NCBI GenBank assembly: GCA_964536015.1
Contig: CAZHVS010000017.1
Span: 1-58,386, forward strand
Direction: 5' to 3'
Source of the DNA: CAZHVS01 sp964536015
GTDB taxonomy: Bacteria > Bacteroidota > Ignavibacteria > Ignavibacteriales > Ignavibacteriaceae
DNA length: 58,386 bases
Shown here: one piece after another, positions 7,860 through 18,097 of the stretch
Layout of the letters: every line of letters begins with the position of its first letter
Position numbering within the stretch: the first letter of the stretch is position 1
Position numbers and translations under genes: made by a program
Notes under the pieces: model-generated
The model's input: the letters and a program-made list of their open reading frames with translations, nothing else
Databases searched by the model: none
What the model was told of the DNA's origin: nothing

Positions 7860-9545
7860 ATGAAACAGAAATTGTTATTTATTCCATTTTTTGTTATGCT
7901 TTGCTTTTCACAAGTTTTAGCACAAAATTATTTAATTGACACCACGTTTAACGTACCAAATGTTGATACAATCAACACTTACTCGATTAATTATAAAACA
8001 GATCCGGGTATTTTACAGTTAATGACTGGTGAAAATGAAAATTTAGCCAAAGGTCACTTTGCTTATGTTGTTTATACTGGTAAAGCTCCAACAGATACAG
8101 CTCGTTCAAATGGAAGAAGACTTGTTGATGGATTATATACATCTCCATCTTTTGTTGAGATTCCTTCATTAAATGCTGGAGGTCTTGCCGGTTCATACTT
8201 TATTATAGATTTGGAAGCTGTACGTAAAGTTAAAAAGGTAGTGATGTACACTCTTGGTAATTCACCAAATACAAGACCAAGAGCTTATACAATTTATACC
8301 GGAATGGATACAAATTCTATAAATATGGATAAAGTTTACCAGGATAATGATAATCAAACTCCGACTGTTAGTGCAGTTTTTTCTTCTACTAATTGTCGTT
8401 ATATCAAAATCGTTTTCGATGTTCTGGCACAAAATAATTCCTGTGTAATTTCTGAAGTTGAGGTTTATGGAGAAGGTTATCTGCCGCAGGGAGAATATTA
8501 TTCATCAGTTAGAAAACTTGCAAAAAATGTAAATTTTGGAGAAGTTGAGTTTGTTGGTACAAGACCGACAGGGACTAATATTTATCTTAGTTTCAGAACC
8601 GGGGCTAATCCGACTATTGATTCAACGTGGAGTAAATGGTCAGATTCAGTCGATGTCACTAAATCATTGTTTGAAGTATTTGAACCAAGACAGTACATAC
8701 AGTATAAAGTTCGACTTGTAACAAAGGTTCTAGAAACTCCAACAGTTGACGAGATTAAAATATTTTATGATACCTTGAATATAGCTTCATCGACCAATGC
8801 ATTTATAACACCACAATATGCACAAATTCTTAAAGAACAGACTTTTACTTTAAGTATTGATACAAAATTTACAACTGGTGATTATGGAATTGACACAATA
8901 TATGTTTTAACTCCTTCTCCGATAAAATTAAAAGGTGTGAATGTAAACGGCGTAAGTGCTTCAGTTATAAATAAAGTTACAGCAAATGATATATGGATTA
9001 TTTTTAATTCAACAGTAAAATCAGATTCAAAGATTGATATACAATTTGTTACAACTCCCTTTCTTGGTGTAAGTCCCTATAAAGTATTTGTCAGCAGCAA
9101 ACTTCAACCACGAAATCCACAAAGAGTTGATACGAAGGTAACAGATAGAATTGAAGCCTGGAGCATAGTTACAATAGGTGTTCCTGATAAGTTAATAATT
9201 ATGGGGAACGCTGTTCCTAATCCTTTTACTCCGAATGGAGATGGAAAGAATGATGTTACTCATTTTGAATTTTATCTTGGAAATCTTGCTCAACCAAATG
9301 AACTGATTGGAACACAATCAAGGAAATTGACTTTAAAAATATTTGATCTCAACGGCAGAGTAATCCGCAATTTGATAGATCAACCAACCAGAGCTTATGC
9401 TTATGTTTCAGATAATGCAATTGTCTGGGATGGTAAAGACGACAATGGAAAGATAGTTCGACCCGGTGTCTATATCTACCAAATATTTATAGATAGCGAT
9501 AACGGCGGAGAGTACCTGACAAAAACCGTAGTAGTTTCATATTGA
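7860..9545 (+). CDS. Secreted T9SS cargo protein with discoidin-like domain and FlgD/CHU_C-type C-terminus
   Basis: About 561 residues from ATG 7860. I prefer this start over the TTG at 7812 because MKQKLLFIPFFVMLCFSQVLAQ is then a clean signal peptide. The first third resembles a discoidin (F5/8 type C) galactose-binding-like fold, ending with CRYIKIVFDV and ISEVEVYGEG. The C-terminus has AVPNPFTPNGDGKNDVTHF and LKIFDLNGRVIR, then VWDGKDDNGKIVRPGVYIYQ. This is the FlgD-Ig-like/CHU_C type ending used as a T9SS sorting signal in FCB bacteria. It is probably exported and surface-attached or released. The gene is immediately followed (TTGA overlap) by a PorV/PorQ-like barrel, a sensible partner for such cargo. 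The ligand is unknown. Confidence 0.75.
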   Translation: MKQKLLFIPFFVMLCFSQVLAQNYLIDTTFNVPNVDTINTYSINYKTDPGILQLMTGENENLAKGHFAYVVYTGKAPTDTARSNGRRLVDGLYTSPSFVEIPSLNAGGLAGSYFIIDLEAVRKVKKVVMYTLGNSPNTRPRAYTIYTGMDTNSINMDKVYQDNDNQTPTVSAVFSSTNCRYIKIVFDVLAQNNSCVISEVEVYGEGYLPQGEYYSSVRKLAKNVNFGEVEFVGTRPTGTNIYLSFRTGANPTIDSTWSKWSDSVDVTKSLFEVFEPRQYIQYKVRLVTKVLETPTVDEIKIFYDTLNIASSTNAFITPQYAQILKEQTFTLSIDTKFTTGDYGIDTIYVLTPSPIKLKGVNVNGVSASVINKVTANDIWIIFNSTVKSDSKIDIQFVTTPFLGVSPYKVFVSSKLQPRNPQRVDTKVTDRIEAWSIVTIGVPDKLIIMGNAVPNPFTPNGDGKNDVTHFEFYLGNLAQPNELIGTQSRKLTLKIFDLNGRVIRNLIDQPTRAYAYVSDNAIVWDGKDDNGKIVRPGVYIYQIFIDSDNGGEYLTKTVVVSY

Positions 9546-10477
9546 AATCAGAGGTGAATGTGAAAAAATTTTTAGTATTTATTTTTATTAGTTTACTTGG
9601 CTCTGAAATATTTGCAGGTGGCTTTGATGACCTTGGAAACAGCGCAAGAGCTTCAGCACTTGGAGGTGCATTCATTGCTGTTTCAGATGCCCCTTATTGT
9701 TTGTTCTATAATCCATCTGCAATTTACAAACTTAAAAATCTGTCACTTTCTACATCTTATACAAATCTCTATCCCGGTATCCAAGATGATAATTTAAATT
9801 ATTTTTCATTGAGTGGTGTAATTCCTCTTGATATTGTTGGCGAGTTTGGTGTTGGCGGAACTTTTCTTAATACAAGTCTCTGGAAAGAACAGACACTTAA
9901 TGCCACCTATGCTCGTGAACTTTTTGAAAATTTTGCAATTGGTGGATCATTCAAATTGCTTCACTGGTCGGCAGAAGCTGCCCCTGGTGAAAGTGCTCTA
10001 AGCTATACAGGTTTTACATTTGATGTGGGTGCTTTGTACACTTTTAAGAATCTGATAAGTGAAAGCGAATTGAGTTTAGGAATGGTTGCTCAAAACCTGA
10101 CACAACCAAGTATTGCTAACAATGGCAGTTCTGATGCTAAGTTACCATTACGACTCGGATTTGGATTAGCATTCTATTCTCTGGCTTACAATTATCTTCT
10201 GACAATAGATTTAATGAAAGAAAATGATATAGTTTTATTTAAAGGCGGCACAGAGTTTTCTGCTTTAAAAGCTGATCTTTTATCAGTAACAACAGAGTTT
10301 TTTGTTCGTCTTGGTTATAATAGAATTATCAGTTCTGATTTTTCTAAACAAAGCGCTATTAATGGCGGCTTTGGAATTAATGTTGATATGCTTAAAATTG
10401 ATTACGGATATGTCTTCCCGATGGAAATTTCCAATTTAGGTGGAAGCCATAGAATTTCACTGACTTATAACTTTTAG
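9542..10477 (+). CDS. PorV/PorQ-family outer-membrane beta-barrel protein
   Basis: A 311-residue protein with a signal peptide and the opening GFDDLGNSARASALGGAFIAVSDAPYCLFYNPSA (quoted by its key features: an ARASALGGA box and an FYNPSA box), typical of PorV/PorQ and FadL-like barrels in FCB bacteria. The rest is amphipathic beta strands ending in an aromatic residue (TYNF), as expected for Bam-dependent insertion. PorV/PorQ proteins shuttle or anchor T9SS substrates at the outer membrane. The TTG start at 9542 overlaps the upstream stop (TTGA). An alternative GTG start lies at 9560, next to a GAGGTG sequence. Position beside a T9SS cargo gene supports the assignment; the exact paralogue is uncertain. 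Confidence 0.75.
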   Translation: MKSEVNVKKFLVFIFISLLGSEIFAGGFDDLGNSARASALGGAFIAVSDAPYCLFYNPSAIYKLKNLSLSTSYTNLYPGIQDDNLNYFSLSGVIPLDIVGEFGVGGTFLNTSLWKEQTLNATYARELFENFAIGGSFKLLHWSAEAAPGESALSYTGFTFDVGALYTFKNLISESELSLGMVAQNLTQPSIANNGSSDAKLPLRLGFGLAFYSLAYNYLLTIDLMKENDIVLFKGGTEFSALKADLLSVTTEFFVRLGYNRIISSDFSKQSAINGGFGINVDMLKIDYGYVFPMEISNLGGSHRISLTYNF

Positions 10478-10494
10478 AAAAAATAGCTCGATCC

Positions 10495-10499
10495 GGAGG
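10495..10499 (+). promoter_or_regulatory. Shine-Dalgarno sequence fixing a TTG start
   Basis: GGAGG lies five bases before the TTG at 10505. This is one of the few strong ribosome-binding sites in the window, and it supports the TTG as the true start of the 997-residue protein. Confidence 0.7.
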
Positions 10500-10504
10500 T
10501 CGAA

Positions 10505-13498
10505 TTGAAAAAAGTTTTTTACATTATTTTCGGTTTTCTTATTCTCTTTGCTTCAACAGATGTTCAAGCTCAGTTCATTTCTAATAAAGGCAAACCCGAA
10601 GGAAAGTATCTGAACTATTCCGGAAGAAATTATGAGAATTACAGTACTACATTTATAAGAAAAAAATTCTTCGATAATTTTGGTAACTTTTTAATTGAAG
10701 GTACTACAATCTATGAATTGAATGAAGTTCAACGTCAATCCGCATCAGGTTACGATGAAGTTGCAAACAGTGATATTATTAAATCCAGATTTTATCAAAA
10801 CTATTTTAATAACCTTGTAATAGGTAATGATTCTTATAGCGGCTTCCAGACTCGTTTAATGGTTGGCGATGCTATTAGAACGGAATTCACACCATTAACT
10901 TTTAAGAAAGCAAGGTTCAATGGTTTACGCTGGGATTTGGGAACATCAAAATACAGGGGAACAATTGTAGCTTCAAGAATTTCAGACCCAATACGTTTTC
11001 GTTTTGATCAGAATATTTATATTGAAGGTGTTAGAAGATTAAGAGACTGGACTCAATATTTATTTGGTGGTCACTTCGAAACTGATATTGGAGATGTATT
11101 GACAGTTGGTTTTACATACATGAACCAGCACCAGAGAAGAAGCAGTCTTGATAGCAAAAATTCAAGTATTGAAGGTGTAGTATCAAGCGCAATCCCAAGA
11201 GTTATCTTTTTAAAGATAAGTGATGATTCTCCTGATGATGGAAGCGGACCAATTATATTCAATACTCCACAAATAATAATAAATGGTCAACCAAGACAAT
11301 TAATAAACTTATATCGTCAGAAGCCAACAAAGACAAGCACAACACTTGAGCAGCCAATTCAATATTATTGTTTAAGAGATAATATCAGAAATAAAGCATT
11401 TGATATTGATCAGGTTCTTTATACTGGAATAGACACCTCAAGTTTTTCAATGCATACGTTTTATTCAGGTGTCAGATATGGCGTTCCACCGCCACAGTAT
11501 CCTTACCAGATTGCTGGTGCTTCTTACGAAGGAATTACTTACGCATTTGTAATACCAGAAGGAACTTATTCTGTTCAGTTTCAAATGCTATTAGCGAATG
11601 ATTTTAAAATTGAAACTGCTCATGATTTTGTTTATAATGTAAACAGTGGAAATATGGGCGATGACTATCGTGTTGGTGGTGGTTATCGATATGCGTGGGA
11701 AGATTCTATTGCCGGATATCCTACTCCTTTCTTTGTAAGGAAAAGAGCAGATGGTAATGTAAAAGATGGAAGTAATAAACAACTGGTAACAATAGATTAC
11801 GGGCTTACTACAGGTATGTCTGTTTATGGTTTGAATTTCAGCCTTAACTGGAATGGTTTAAATATTGAAGGTGAATTTGATGAGAGTGTGGAATTTATGA
11901 AATATCCTTTGCTAGCAGGTAACCGTTATGAAAGTAAAGGAAGAGCTTGGTATTTACGAGGCAAGAAAAAATTTGGCAGACTTACAATCGGCGGCGAACG
12001 ATATTATATTGCTCCAACTTACACTACAAGTCTGAATACTTTCGTCCTTGAAAACAGTTATTTCTCTGAACCGAATGTAAGCAGTATTATCCCGACTGCT
12101 TATAATGCACCAGATTTTCTTGGATATGATGTAAATTATACCTTACAAAGAAAAACAATCTTTCCAGGTGGTGCTTTTTATCCTCTTGTAGATGACAATG
12201 ATGATAATGACAGATGGGAAGACGGATTCTATTTCTATAATGCTACGGACCCTGACCTATATCAGAGAAATCGTGATGTATTAAATCCACGTTCAGATTT
12301 CTTTAAACTTGGTTATCGCCAAAATGTAAATGAATTAAGAAGTCTTGATGCTATAATTCGTCAACCAGATACCGGAATTTTCCCGGGTAAAGACAAAGAT
12401 AACGATGGTATCCCTGATGATGATAGAAACGCAAACGGAGTTCCAGATTATTCGGAAGACTTTCTAACTTATTACGCTGATCCACCAAGTTTTGAATTTG
12501 GTGATGACTGGAATAATAACGGAGTGATTGATGAGCAGGAAAATGACATTCTTCCTGATTATCCTTATGAACCTGACATAAATGGTTATCATATTTTTAA
12601 TAATCTTGAAATACTTGAAGGATGGAACTTAGGTATTGGAAAAATTCATGAAGAAGCAATTGCCCGAGGCGGGAAGAATGATGTTAATTATGTTAAATCC
12701 AGCTATTCAACTGAAACACCTCGCTTTGGAGCTTTGCGTCTGTTTTATGTAATGAAACAAGTAAGAGATCATATTCCGAACAATGGATATCAATATCAAG
12801 GAGTTATTACGACTTCAAATCCTTTCCCTAGCTTTGTGCAGGATCCAATGAACTATAGGAATTCTCTTGTAAACTCATTTTTTATTGGTACGAAGTATAC
12901 ACAAATTCCAAATTTAGTGATTGAAAATAACGTAAGAGTTGAATTCAATAACCAGTTTAAAGTTGGTGATAGAGATAAAGCATTGTTAACAGAAGCTAAA
13001 CTTCTTGGTGACCAGGTTCCTGGAAGTATTGTATTGTGGGGCATTGTAAATAAAATTGATTATACAATGACATTTTTTGATGGATCGTTAAAGTTAAGTC
13101 CACAATTTAAAGTAAGAACTGAAAAAGTAATTAGTACAAAAGAAGACCAGACGGGAATTCGTGTAATCAATATAGATGAACATCAACAGGAAATAATTCC
13201 AATTATCCGTGTTGATTATAAATTAACCGAAGCAACTGATTTTCGTTTTGGATTGCAGGGATTTAAATTATTTGGTAATGCTTTTATGTACAGAATCAGG
13301 AATTTTAAAGATAACATTGATAGCCAGGATAGAAGTACGGTTGCAGTTTCTTTAAGTAATCGAACACAATTTTCCGGTTATAATGTTGTGTTCGATTTTG
13401 GTTACAAATTCACAAAAATAGATTTCCTTAGAGAAGAAGATAGTAAAAAAGGAACTCAGGAATCTACAATATTTTTTACAATCTTTGCCGGGTTCTAA
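10505..13498 (+). CDS. Large outer-membrane/surface protein of unknown function
   Basis: 997 residues starting with a signal peptide (MKKVFYIIFGFLILFASTDVQAQ). The body is rich in alternating aromatic/polar beta strands and ends in a Phe (FFTIFAGF), suggesting an outer-membrane barrel. Around residues 630-690 there is a cluster of Asp-rich, thrombospondin-3/EF-hand-like calcium-binding loops (DKDNDGIPDDD, then NNNGVIDEQE), similar to loops in SprA. I recognise no named family. It starts at TTG 10505 behind a strong GGAGG and ends one base before the TPR gene start, so the two are probably co-expressed. A surface assembly or transport role is inference from position and architecture. Confidence 0.7.
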   Translation: MKKVFYIIFGFLILFASTDVQAQFISNKGKPEGKYLNYSGRNYENYSTTFIRKKFFDNFGNFLIEGTTIYELNEVQRQSASGYDEVANSDIIKSRFYQNYFNNLVIGNDSYSGFQTRLMVGDAIRTEFTPLTFKKARFNGLRWDLGTSKYRGTIVASRISDPIRFRFDQNIYIEGVRRLRDWTQYLFGGHFETDIGDVLTVGFTYMNQHQRRSSLDSKNSSIEGVVSSAIPRVIFLKISDDSPDDGSGPIIFNTPQIIINGQPRQLINLYRQKPTKTSTTLEQPIQYYCLRDNIRNKAFDIDQVLYTGIDTSSFSMHTFYSGVRYGVPPPQYPYQIAGASYEGITYAFVIPEGTYSVQFQMLLANDFKIETAHDFVYNVNSGNMGDDYRVGGGYRYAWEDSIAGYPTPFFVRKRADGNVKDGSNKQLVTIDYGLTTGMSVYGLNFSLNWNGLNIEGEFDESVEFMKYPLLAGNRYESKGRAWYLRGKKKFGRLTIGGERYYIAPTYTTSLNTFVLENSYFSEPNVSSIIPTAYNAPDFLGYDVNYTLQRKTIFPGGAFYPLVDDNDDNDRWEDGFYFYNATDPDLYQRNRDVLNPRSDFFKLGYRQNVNELRSLDAIIRQPDTGIFPGKDKDNDGIPDDDRNANGVPDYSEDFLTYYADPPSFEFGDDWNNNGVIDEQENDILPDYPYEPDINGYHIFNNLEILEGWNLGIGKIHEEAIARGGKNDVNYVKSSYSTETPRFGALRLFYVMKQVRDHIPNNGYQYQGVITTSNPFPSFVQDPMNYRNSLVNSFFIGTKYTQIPNLVIENNVRVEFNNQFKVGDRDKALLTEAKLLGDQVPGSIVLWGIVNKIDYTMTFFDGSLKLSPQFKVRTEKVISTKEDQTGIRVINIDEHQQEIIPIIRVDYKLTEATDFRFGLQGFKLFGNAFMYRIRNFKDNIDSQDRSTVAVSLSNRTQFSGYNVVFDFGYKFTKIDFLREEDSKKGTQESTIFFTIFAGF

Positions 13499-16400
13499 TT
13501 GCAAATGATTTGGCAGATTGTCATAGTATTATCTTTAGCAGTTGCAAGCTACTTTGTTCCTACTGCACAGGACTTGAAAAACTCCTGGATTGCAGCACAA
13601 AATTTCTATGCTTCAAGCAATTATGTTAAAGCAATTCAACAATATGATAATATCATCAATACACAAAGTGATTTTCTAAGTGAAGATAGTGTTAAGGTTG
13701 AATTATTTAACGGAGAGTTAATTGTTTCGGTAGTTTCTGCTGCTCAGTACCAGAAGGGAAATGCACTTAAAAATCTTGGTAATAAATACAATGCAATTGA
13801 AAATTTCAGAATAGTTGAAAAAAAGAAAAATGAACCTGAATTAGCTCCGTTGTCACAGTTCCAGATTTATGATATTTATTACCGTGACAAACAATATGAT
13901 TCTGCAATAATTGAAGCTTCAACTTTGGTTGATAAGTATCCATATCACCGTAAAGCTGAATATGCTTTATATGATATTGGTTGGAGTTTCAGAGAATTAG
14001 GAAATTTAAGTGCCAGTGATTCTGCTTTTGAAAGATTGAACAGAGAATATCCTTCAACTACTCTACTTGCAAGATCAATTTACCAATTAGGACAGAATAA
14101 CTACGATCAACAAAATTATAATGAAGCGATCAGATACTGGTTTGATTTGAATGAAAAATTTAAACCAGCTGCTTTTAAACAAACTGATTTTGAAAATGTT
14201 CAGTTGAAAGCAGTTAAAGACCGACAGGTTTTTGAAGCAACTGCCGGAAGAGAATCAGAAGAATCTGTTCTTGAGCTTGTTGCAAAATCGCAGGTGAAAA
14301 TTGGTGATGCATATCGTCAGCTTGGTGATTATACCAATGCAATGATTAACTACCGGAAAGTTATTGCTAATTATACTTTAATTCCAACATTACTGGAAGC
14401 AACTTATATTAAAATGGCTGAGTACACAATTGAAGTTAAAGGACTTCAATCAGGTATGGAAGTTTACCAGAAAGCTATTGATGAAAACTTTGCAAATAAA
14501 GAAATGCAGGCAAAGATGCAATATAAGATAGCTGAGACTTATCAGAAACTTAAAATGTATAAAGAAGCTGCTTATAATTATGATTTCTATGCGCGGGCTT
14601 ATGGTGAGGTGGCGGATCAAATTAATTTTGGTGTAGAAGATGCAATCTATACAAAGATTATTTGTTTGTACAACGGCGAGGATTATAAACAAACCATTAT
14701 TGAAGCAGATTCCTTTATTGTTGCATTCGAGTCAAGTAACTTCAATACGGATATTAAACTTCTTAAAGGTTTATCATTTAATTCATTGAATAAGTACAAT
14801 GAAGCTGAAGCAGTATTTCAGGATATCATTGAAAATCATCAGAATGAAATTCAATATAATCCTGCTAGAGTTCAGCTTGGTAAACTTTATTATGAAACAA
14901 AACGATACAATGAAGCTGATTCTTTGTTAAATCAAATCGTGAATGATAATCCACCAAAAGTTAATCTTGATGAAGTAAATTATTATTTGGTGCTAGTAAA
15001 CTATGATGCAAAAAATTATGATAGAGTTGTGCATCCGTTTGAGATGATTAATCCAGCGTCCAATTATTTTGTTCCTGCTTTCTTAAAGACTTCAAAATCT
15101 TTTTCACTTTCCAAAAAACTAGACGATGGTGAAAAATTTGTGAGCAAATATTTTTATCTGGCTGATTCATTAAAAGATATCAACTACTTTAAACCGGAAG
15201 TTCATTTTGCTCTTTCGGATTTATTTATTGCTAAAACAAAATTAGATACAGCATCGAAAGAACTTGCTTTTGTAATTGATGATCCTAAAACAAATGAATT
15301 ATTAAAACTTCAGGCACAATATATCCGCGGTACATTATTTGTACAGTTAAACAAATACGCTGAAGCTACTAAAGATTTAGAACTCTGTCTTGCCGATCCG
15401 AAGTTTAATGAAAAATTAAAACCACTGGTTTCAAATGCTAATGGCAGACTTGCACTAGCATATGTAAAGACAGGAAAAGTAGAAAAAGGAATTGGTATGA
15501 TGGAAAATTTCATCGCTAATTCCTCTGATGACTTAGAAAAAGCGCGTTATACTCTAGCACTTGCCGATGTTTATTATGAATTAAAAGAATACAAAAAAGT
15601 TATAGCTTATTGCGATAATCTTTTCAAAATTAATTTTGATGATGAAGCAATTTATTCACGTGGACTTTATTTTGCGGCAAGCAGTTATGCTTTCCTGAAC
15701 GATTTTGATAAAGGTATTACGGTACTTACTTCTGCATCAGATAAGTATCCTGAATCCTCGCAAGATATCTTCTTTAACTTTGCTGTTAGTCTTTATGATA
15801 ATCAGTTTTATGAAAAAGCAATTACAGCATTTGATAAATTTATTGCAAAATATCCGGCTTCTCCCAACACAAAAAATTGTACTTTCTTTAAAGCATATGC
15901 ATTTTATAAACTTGGCAAGTGGTTAGAGTCTGCAAATGCATTTAAAGATTTTGTAAAACAATATCCTAACGATGAATTTTCTGCTGAAGCACAATTTACT
16001 GCAGGGGAAGCACATTATAACGCTTCAAAATTCCTCGAAGCAATTGCTGAGTACAAAGAAACATATACAAAATATCCAAAGAGTGATTATGCTCCGGTCG
16101 CTGTTTATAATGAAGCATGGTGTTTTTATCAGTTAAAAGAAGTTGATAAAATGATTGCACCACTTGAAAAATTGATTAAGGAATATCCGAATCATAATCT
16201 TGTTCCTGAGGCTCAGTTTACAATTGGTGATTATTATTATAATACTAAGAATTATAGCAAAGCTCTTGTTGAGTACAGAACATTTATTGAAAAGTTTCCA
16301 AATCATTTTAAAACTGAAGAAGCAAAAAGTTTTATTAAAGAATTATCGCAGATTGATGCATTCCAGGAATATCAGAAGGCTATTGTTCTTTTCGATAAAA

Positions 16401-16648
16401 AAGATTACAAAAATGCAATTGCTGAATTAACAAAAATTGTTGAAAAATATCCTGATACCGAAGTTGCTATGGCTTGTGAGGCTAACATTGCTTCTGCTTA
16501 TGAACAACTTGGCGATAAGAAAAAAGCAAAAGAATTATTTACTCAAATAGTAGAAAAATATAAAAACAATCCTAATGCATCAGGAGTGGTATTCTTTGCG
16601 CAACAGCATCTTGAGTGGTTTGATTATTCAGAACAAATTGGCAAATAG
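13499..16648 (+). CDS. Large TPR-repeat envelope protein
   Basis: 1049 residues with an N-terminal hydrophobic signal/anchor (IVIVLSLAVASYFVPTA), then tetratricopeptide repeats over almost the whole length. Examples are IEASTLVDKYPYHRKAEYALYDIG, AFKDFVKQYPNDEFSAEAQF and AIAELTKIVEKYPDTEVA in abbreviated form; the recurring KYP turn is characteristic of YbgF/BamD-like periplasmic TPR proteins. The start is TTG 13499 or ATG 13505, directly after the upstream stop. It is followed nine bases later by the TonB-like gene and the ExbB/ExbD set, resembling the TolA/TolQR-YbgF arrangement, where a TPR protein links energised complexes to outer-membrane assembly. Likely a periplasmic scaffold. Confidence 0.8.
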   Translation: MQMIWQIVIVLSLAVASYFVPTAQDLKNSWIAAQNFYASSNYVKAIQQYDNIINTQSDFLSEDSVKVELFNGELIVSVVSAAQYQKGNALKNLGNKYNAIENFRIVEKKKNEPELAPLSQFQIYDIYYRDKQYDSAIIEASTLVDKYPYHRKAEYALYDIGWSFRELGNLSASDSAFERLNREYPSTTLLARSIYQLGQNNYDQQNYNEAIRYWFDLNEKFKPAAFKQTDFENVQLKAVKDRQVFEATAGRESEESVLELVAKSQVKIGDAYRQLGDYTNAMINYRKVIANYTLIPTLLEATYIKMAEYTIEVKGLQSGMEVYQKAIDENFANKEMQAKMQYKIAETYQKLKMYKEAAYNYDFYARAYGEVADQINFGVEDAIYTKIICLYNGEDYKQTIIEADSFIVAFESSNFNTDIKLLKGLSFNSLNKYNEAEAVFQDIIENHQNEIQYNPARVQLGKLYYETKRYNEADSLLNQIVNDNPPKVNLDEVNYYLVLVNYDAKNYDRVVHPFEMINPASNYFVPAFLKTSKSFSLSKKLDDGEKFVSKYFYLADSLKDINYFKPEVHFALSDLFIAKTKLDTASKELAFVIDDPKTNELLKLQAQYIRGTLFVQLNKYAEATKDLELCLADPKFNEKLKPLVSNANGRLALAYVKTGKVEKGIGMMENFIANSSDDLEKARYTLALADVYYELKEYKKVIAYCDNLFKINFDDEAIYSRGLYFAASSYAFLNDFDKGITVLTSASDKYPESSQDIFFNFAVSLYDNQFYEKAITAFDKFIAKYPASPNTKNCTFFKAYAFYKLGKWLESANAFKDFVKQYPNDEFSAEAQFTAGEAHYNASKFLEAIAEYKETYTKYPKSDYAPVAVYNEAWCFYQLKEVDKMIAPLEKLIKEYPNHNLVPEAQFTIGDYYYNTKNYSKALVEYRTFIEKFPNHFKTEEAKSFIKELSQIDAFQEYQKAIVLFDKKDYKNAIAELTKIVEKYPDTEVAMACEANIASAYEQLGDKKKAKELFTQIVEKYKNNPNASGVVFFAQQHLEWFDYSEQIGK

Positions 16649-16656
16649 ATTTTTTA

Positions 16657-18057
16657 ATGTTTAAAAAGAAAAAACATACAGATAATATCCTTCTCGAATC
16701 TTCTCGCTGGCGAGCTGTCTATAAAAAAGCTTTCGCTTATGGAATATTATTTTCAATTTTATTGCATCTCTTTATGATTATGTGGGTTTTTGTTTTTTCA
16801 GAAAAGAAGAATCCAAACATCAAGACAGTTAAAATTAAAACATATTATGAAAAAATTCCTCCACCAATTAAATACGAACCACAGCCGCCAAAACTGGTTA
16901 AATCATTCGATATGGTTAAAGAGCAGTCAACTGTAACTGAAACTGCTCCCAAAGAATATACTCTTACAGAAGTTACACCGGATGAATTTAAATCAAGTGA
17001 AATAAGACCGAATGTTATGGGTGGACAGGGAAGTCGTGGTGGAGAAGGCAGTGTTTTCCACGGTGCACTTACATCAAGTGAGACTGGTATTGATGCTGGA
17101 TGGTCAATTCCCGGTGGAACGAAAAGTTATGGAAGAAGTTTAGGTCGTGGAGGTTCAGGTGGTTTTGGTGTTGGCGGAGGTCCAGATATGGATTATGGTC
17201 CTGATATTACTTCTGAAGTTGTGAATACAAGAGTGGGAACCAGAGGCACAGAAGGTTTACAGGATCAGTTAATTGATTATTCAAATCTAACCGACAGGTT
17301 TGAAGGTTTAGTTAAACAGGGACAGAATAAAAAAGACATTCAGGGATTTTTAAATTTTTATCAGGTTCAGTATAGAAGTTCAAGAGCAGATGAAAATGGC
17401 GAACCTGGGTGGAATGTAATTCCTAACGCTCTGCAAATGATTGTAGAATTTGCAAACAGGAAAACCAAATTAAGAATTAATCTTAAAGGAAGTGTAAGAC
17501 TCGATTCGAAAGAGCTAATGGAAATTCCATTATTATTTATGATGGGTTCTGAATCTGAACCAGTACTTTCGAAAGAAGAGTTGAAGAATCTTGCAAACTA
17601 CTTGCGCAATGGTGGATTCTTATGGATTGATGATGGTTACGCAGCAAGATGGGGAGCTTTTAATCAAAAGAATAGACAGTATATTTCTCAAGCTCTCGGG
17701 TATGATGGTGAGTTTGAAAAGATTCCGCAGAATCATTGGATTTATAAATGTTATGAAGAATTTGCCGGTCCACCTCCGGGTGAAGATGAACTTAGACCAA
17801 ATGCTAATCATCCTGTAAAAGAAAGATATCGTTATCTGGAAGGAGTATTTATAAATGGAAGACTTGCGGTTTTACTTAGCAGTAAAGGATATTGTAAAGC
17901 GTGGGGTGTTTGGCCAAGAAATCCTCCAAGTTTAGGCGGACCTCTTGATAATACGCGACAACTACAATTCGCTTTAAACGTAATTGTGTATGCATGTACT
18001 CAAAAAGGTGGAATAGTTGATCGTATTAAGCAAAGACTTGCACAGGAAAATAAGTAA
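16657..18057 (+). CDS. TonB-like anchored protein with C-terminal DUF4159 domain
   Basis: 466 residues. A basic cytoplasmic start (FKKKKH) leads into one transmembrane segment (about 27-47). A short Pro-rich stretch (KIPPPIKYEPQPPK, about 67-79) and a Gly-rich linker (about 121-180) follow, as in TonB/TolA proteins. A DUF4159 domain fills about residues 225-460 in place of the TonB C-terminal domain. Its landmarks are GGFLWIDDGY, YLEGVFINGRLAVLLSSKGY and a final LQFALNVIVYAC. DUF4159 is related to glutamine-amidotransferase-like folds; no function is established that I know of. Located just before ExbB and two ExbD genes, it is presumably the energised periplasmic arm. The fusion is the notable point. 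Confidence 0.8.
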   Translation: MFKKKKHTDNILLESSRWRAVYKKAFAYGILFSILLHLFMIMWVFVFSEKKNPNIKTVKIKTYYEKIPPPIKYEPQPPKLVKSFDMVKEQSTVTETAPKEYTLTEVTPDEFKSSEIRPNVMGGQGSRGGEGSVFHGALTSSETGIDAGWSIPGGTKSYGRSLGRGGSGGFGVGGGPDMDYGPDITSEVVNTRVGTRGTEGLQDQLIDYSNLTDRFEGLVKQGQNKKDIQGFLNFYQVQYRSSRADENGEPGWNVIPNALQMIVEFANRKTKLRINLKGSVRLDSKELMEIPLLFMMGSESEPVLSKEELKNLANYLRNGGFLWIDDGYAARWGAFNQKNRQYISQALGYDGEFEKIPQNHWIYKCYEEFAGPPPGEDELRPNANHPVKERYRYLEGVFINGRLAVLLSSKGYCKAWGVWPRNPPSLGGPLDNTRQLQFALNVIVYACTQKGGIVDRIKQRLAQENK

Positions 18058-18097
18058 TGTTACAAATTAGATTTTTATTTCAAGGAGACATATTAAG

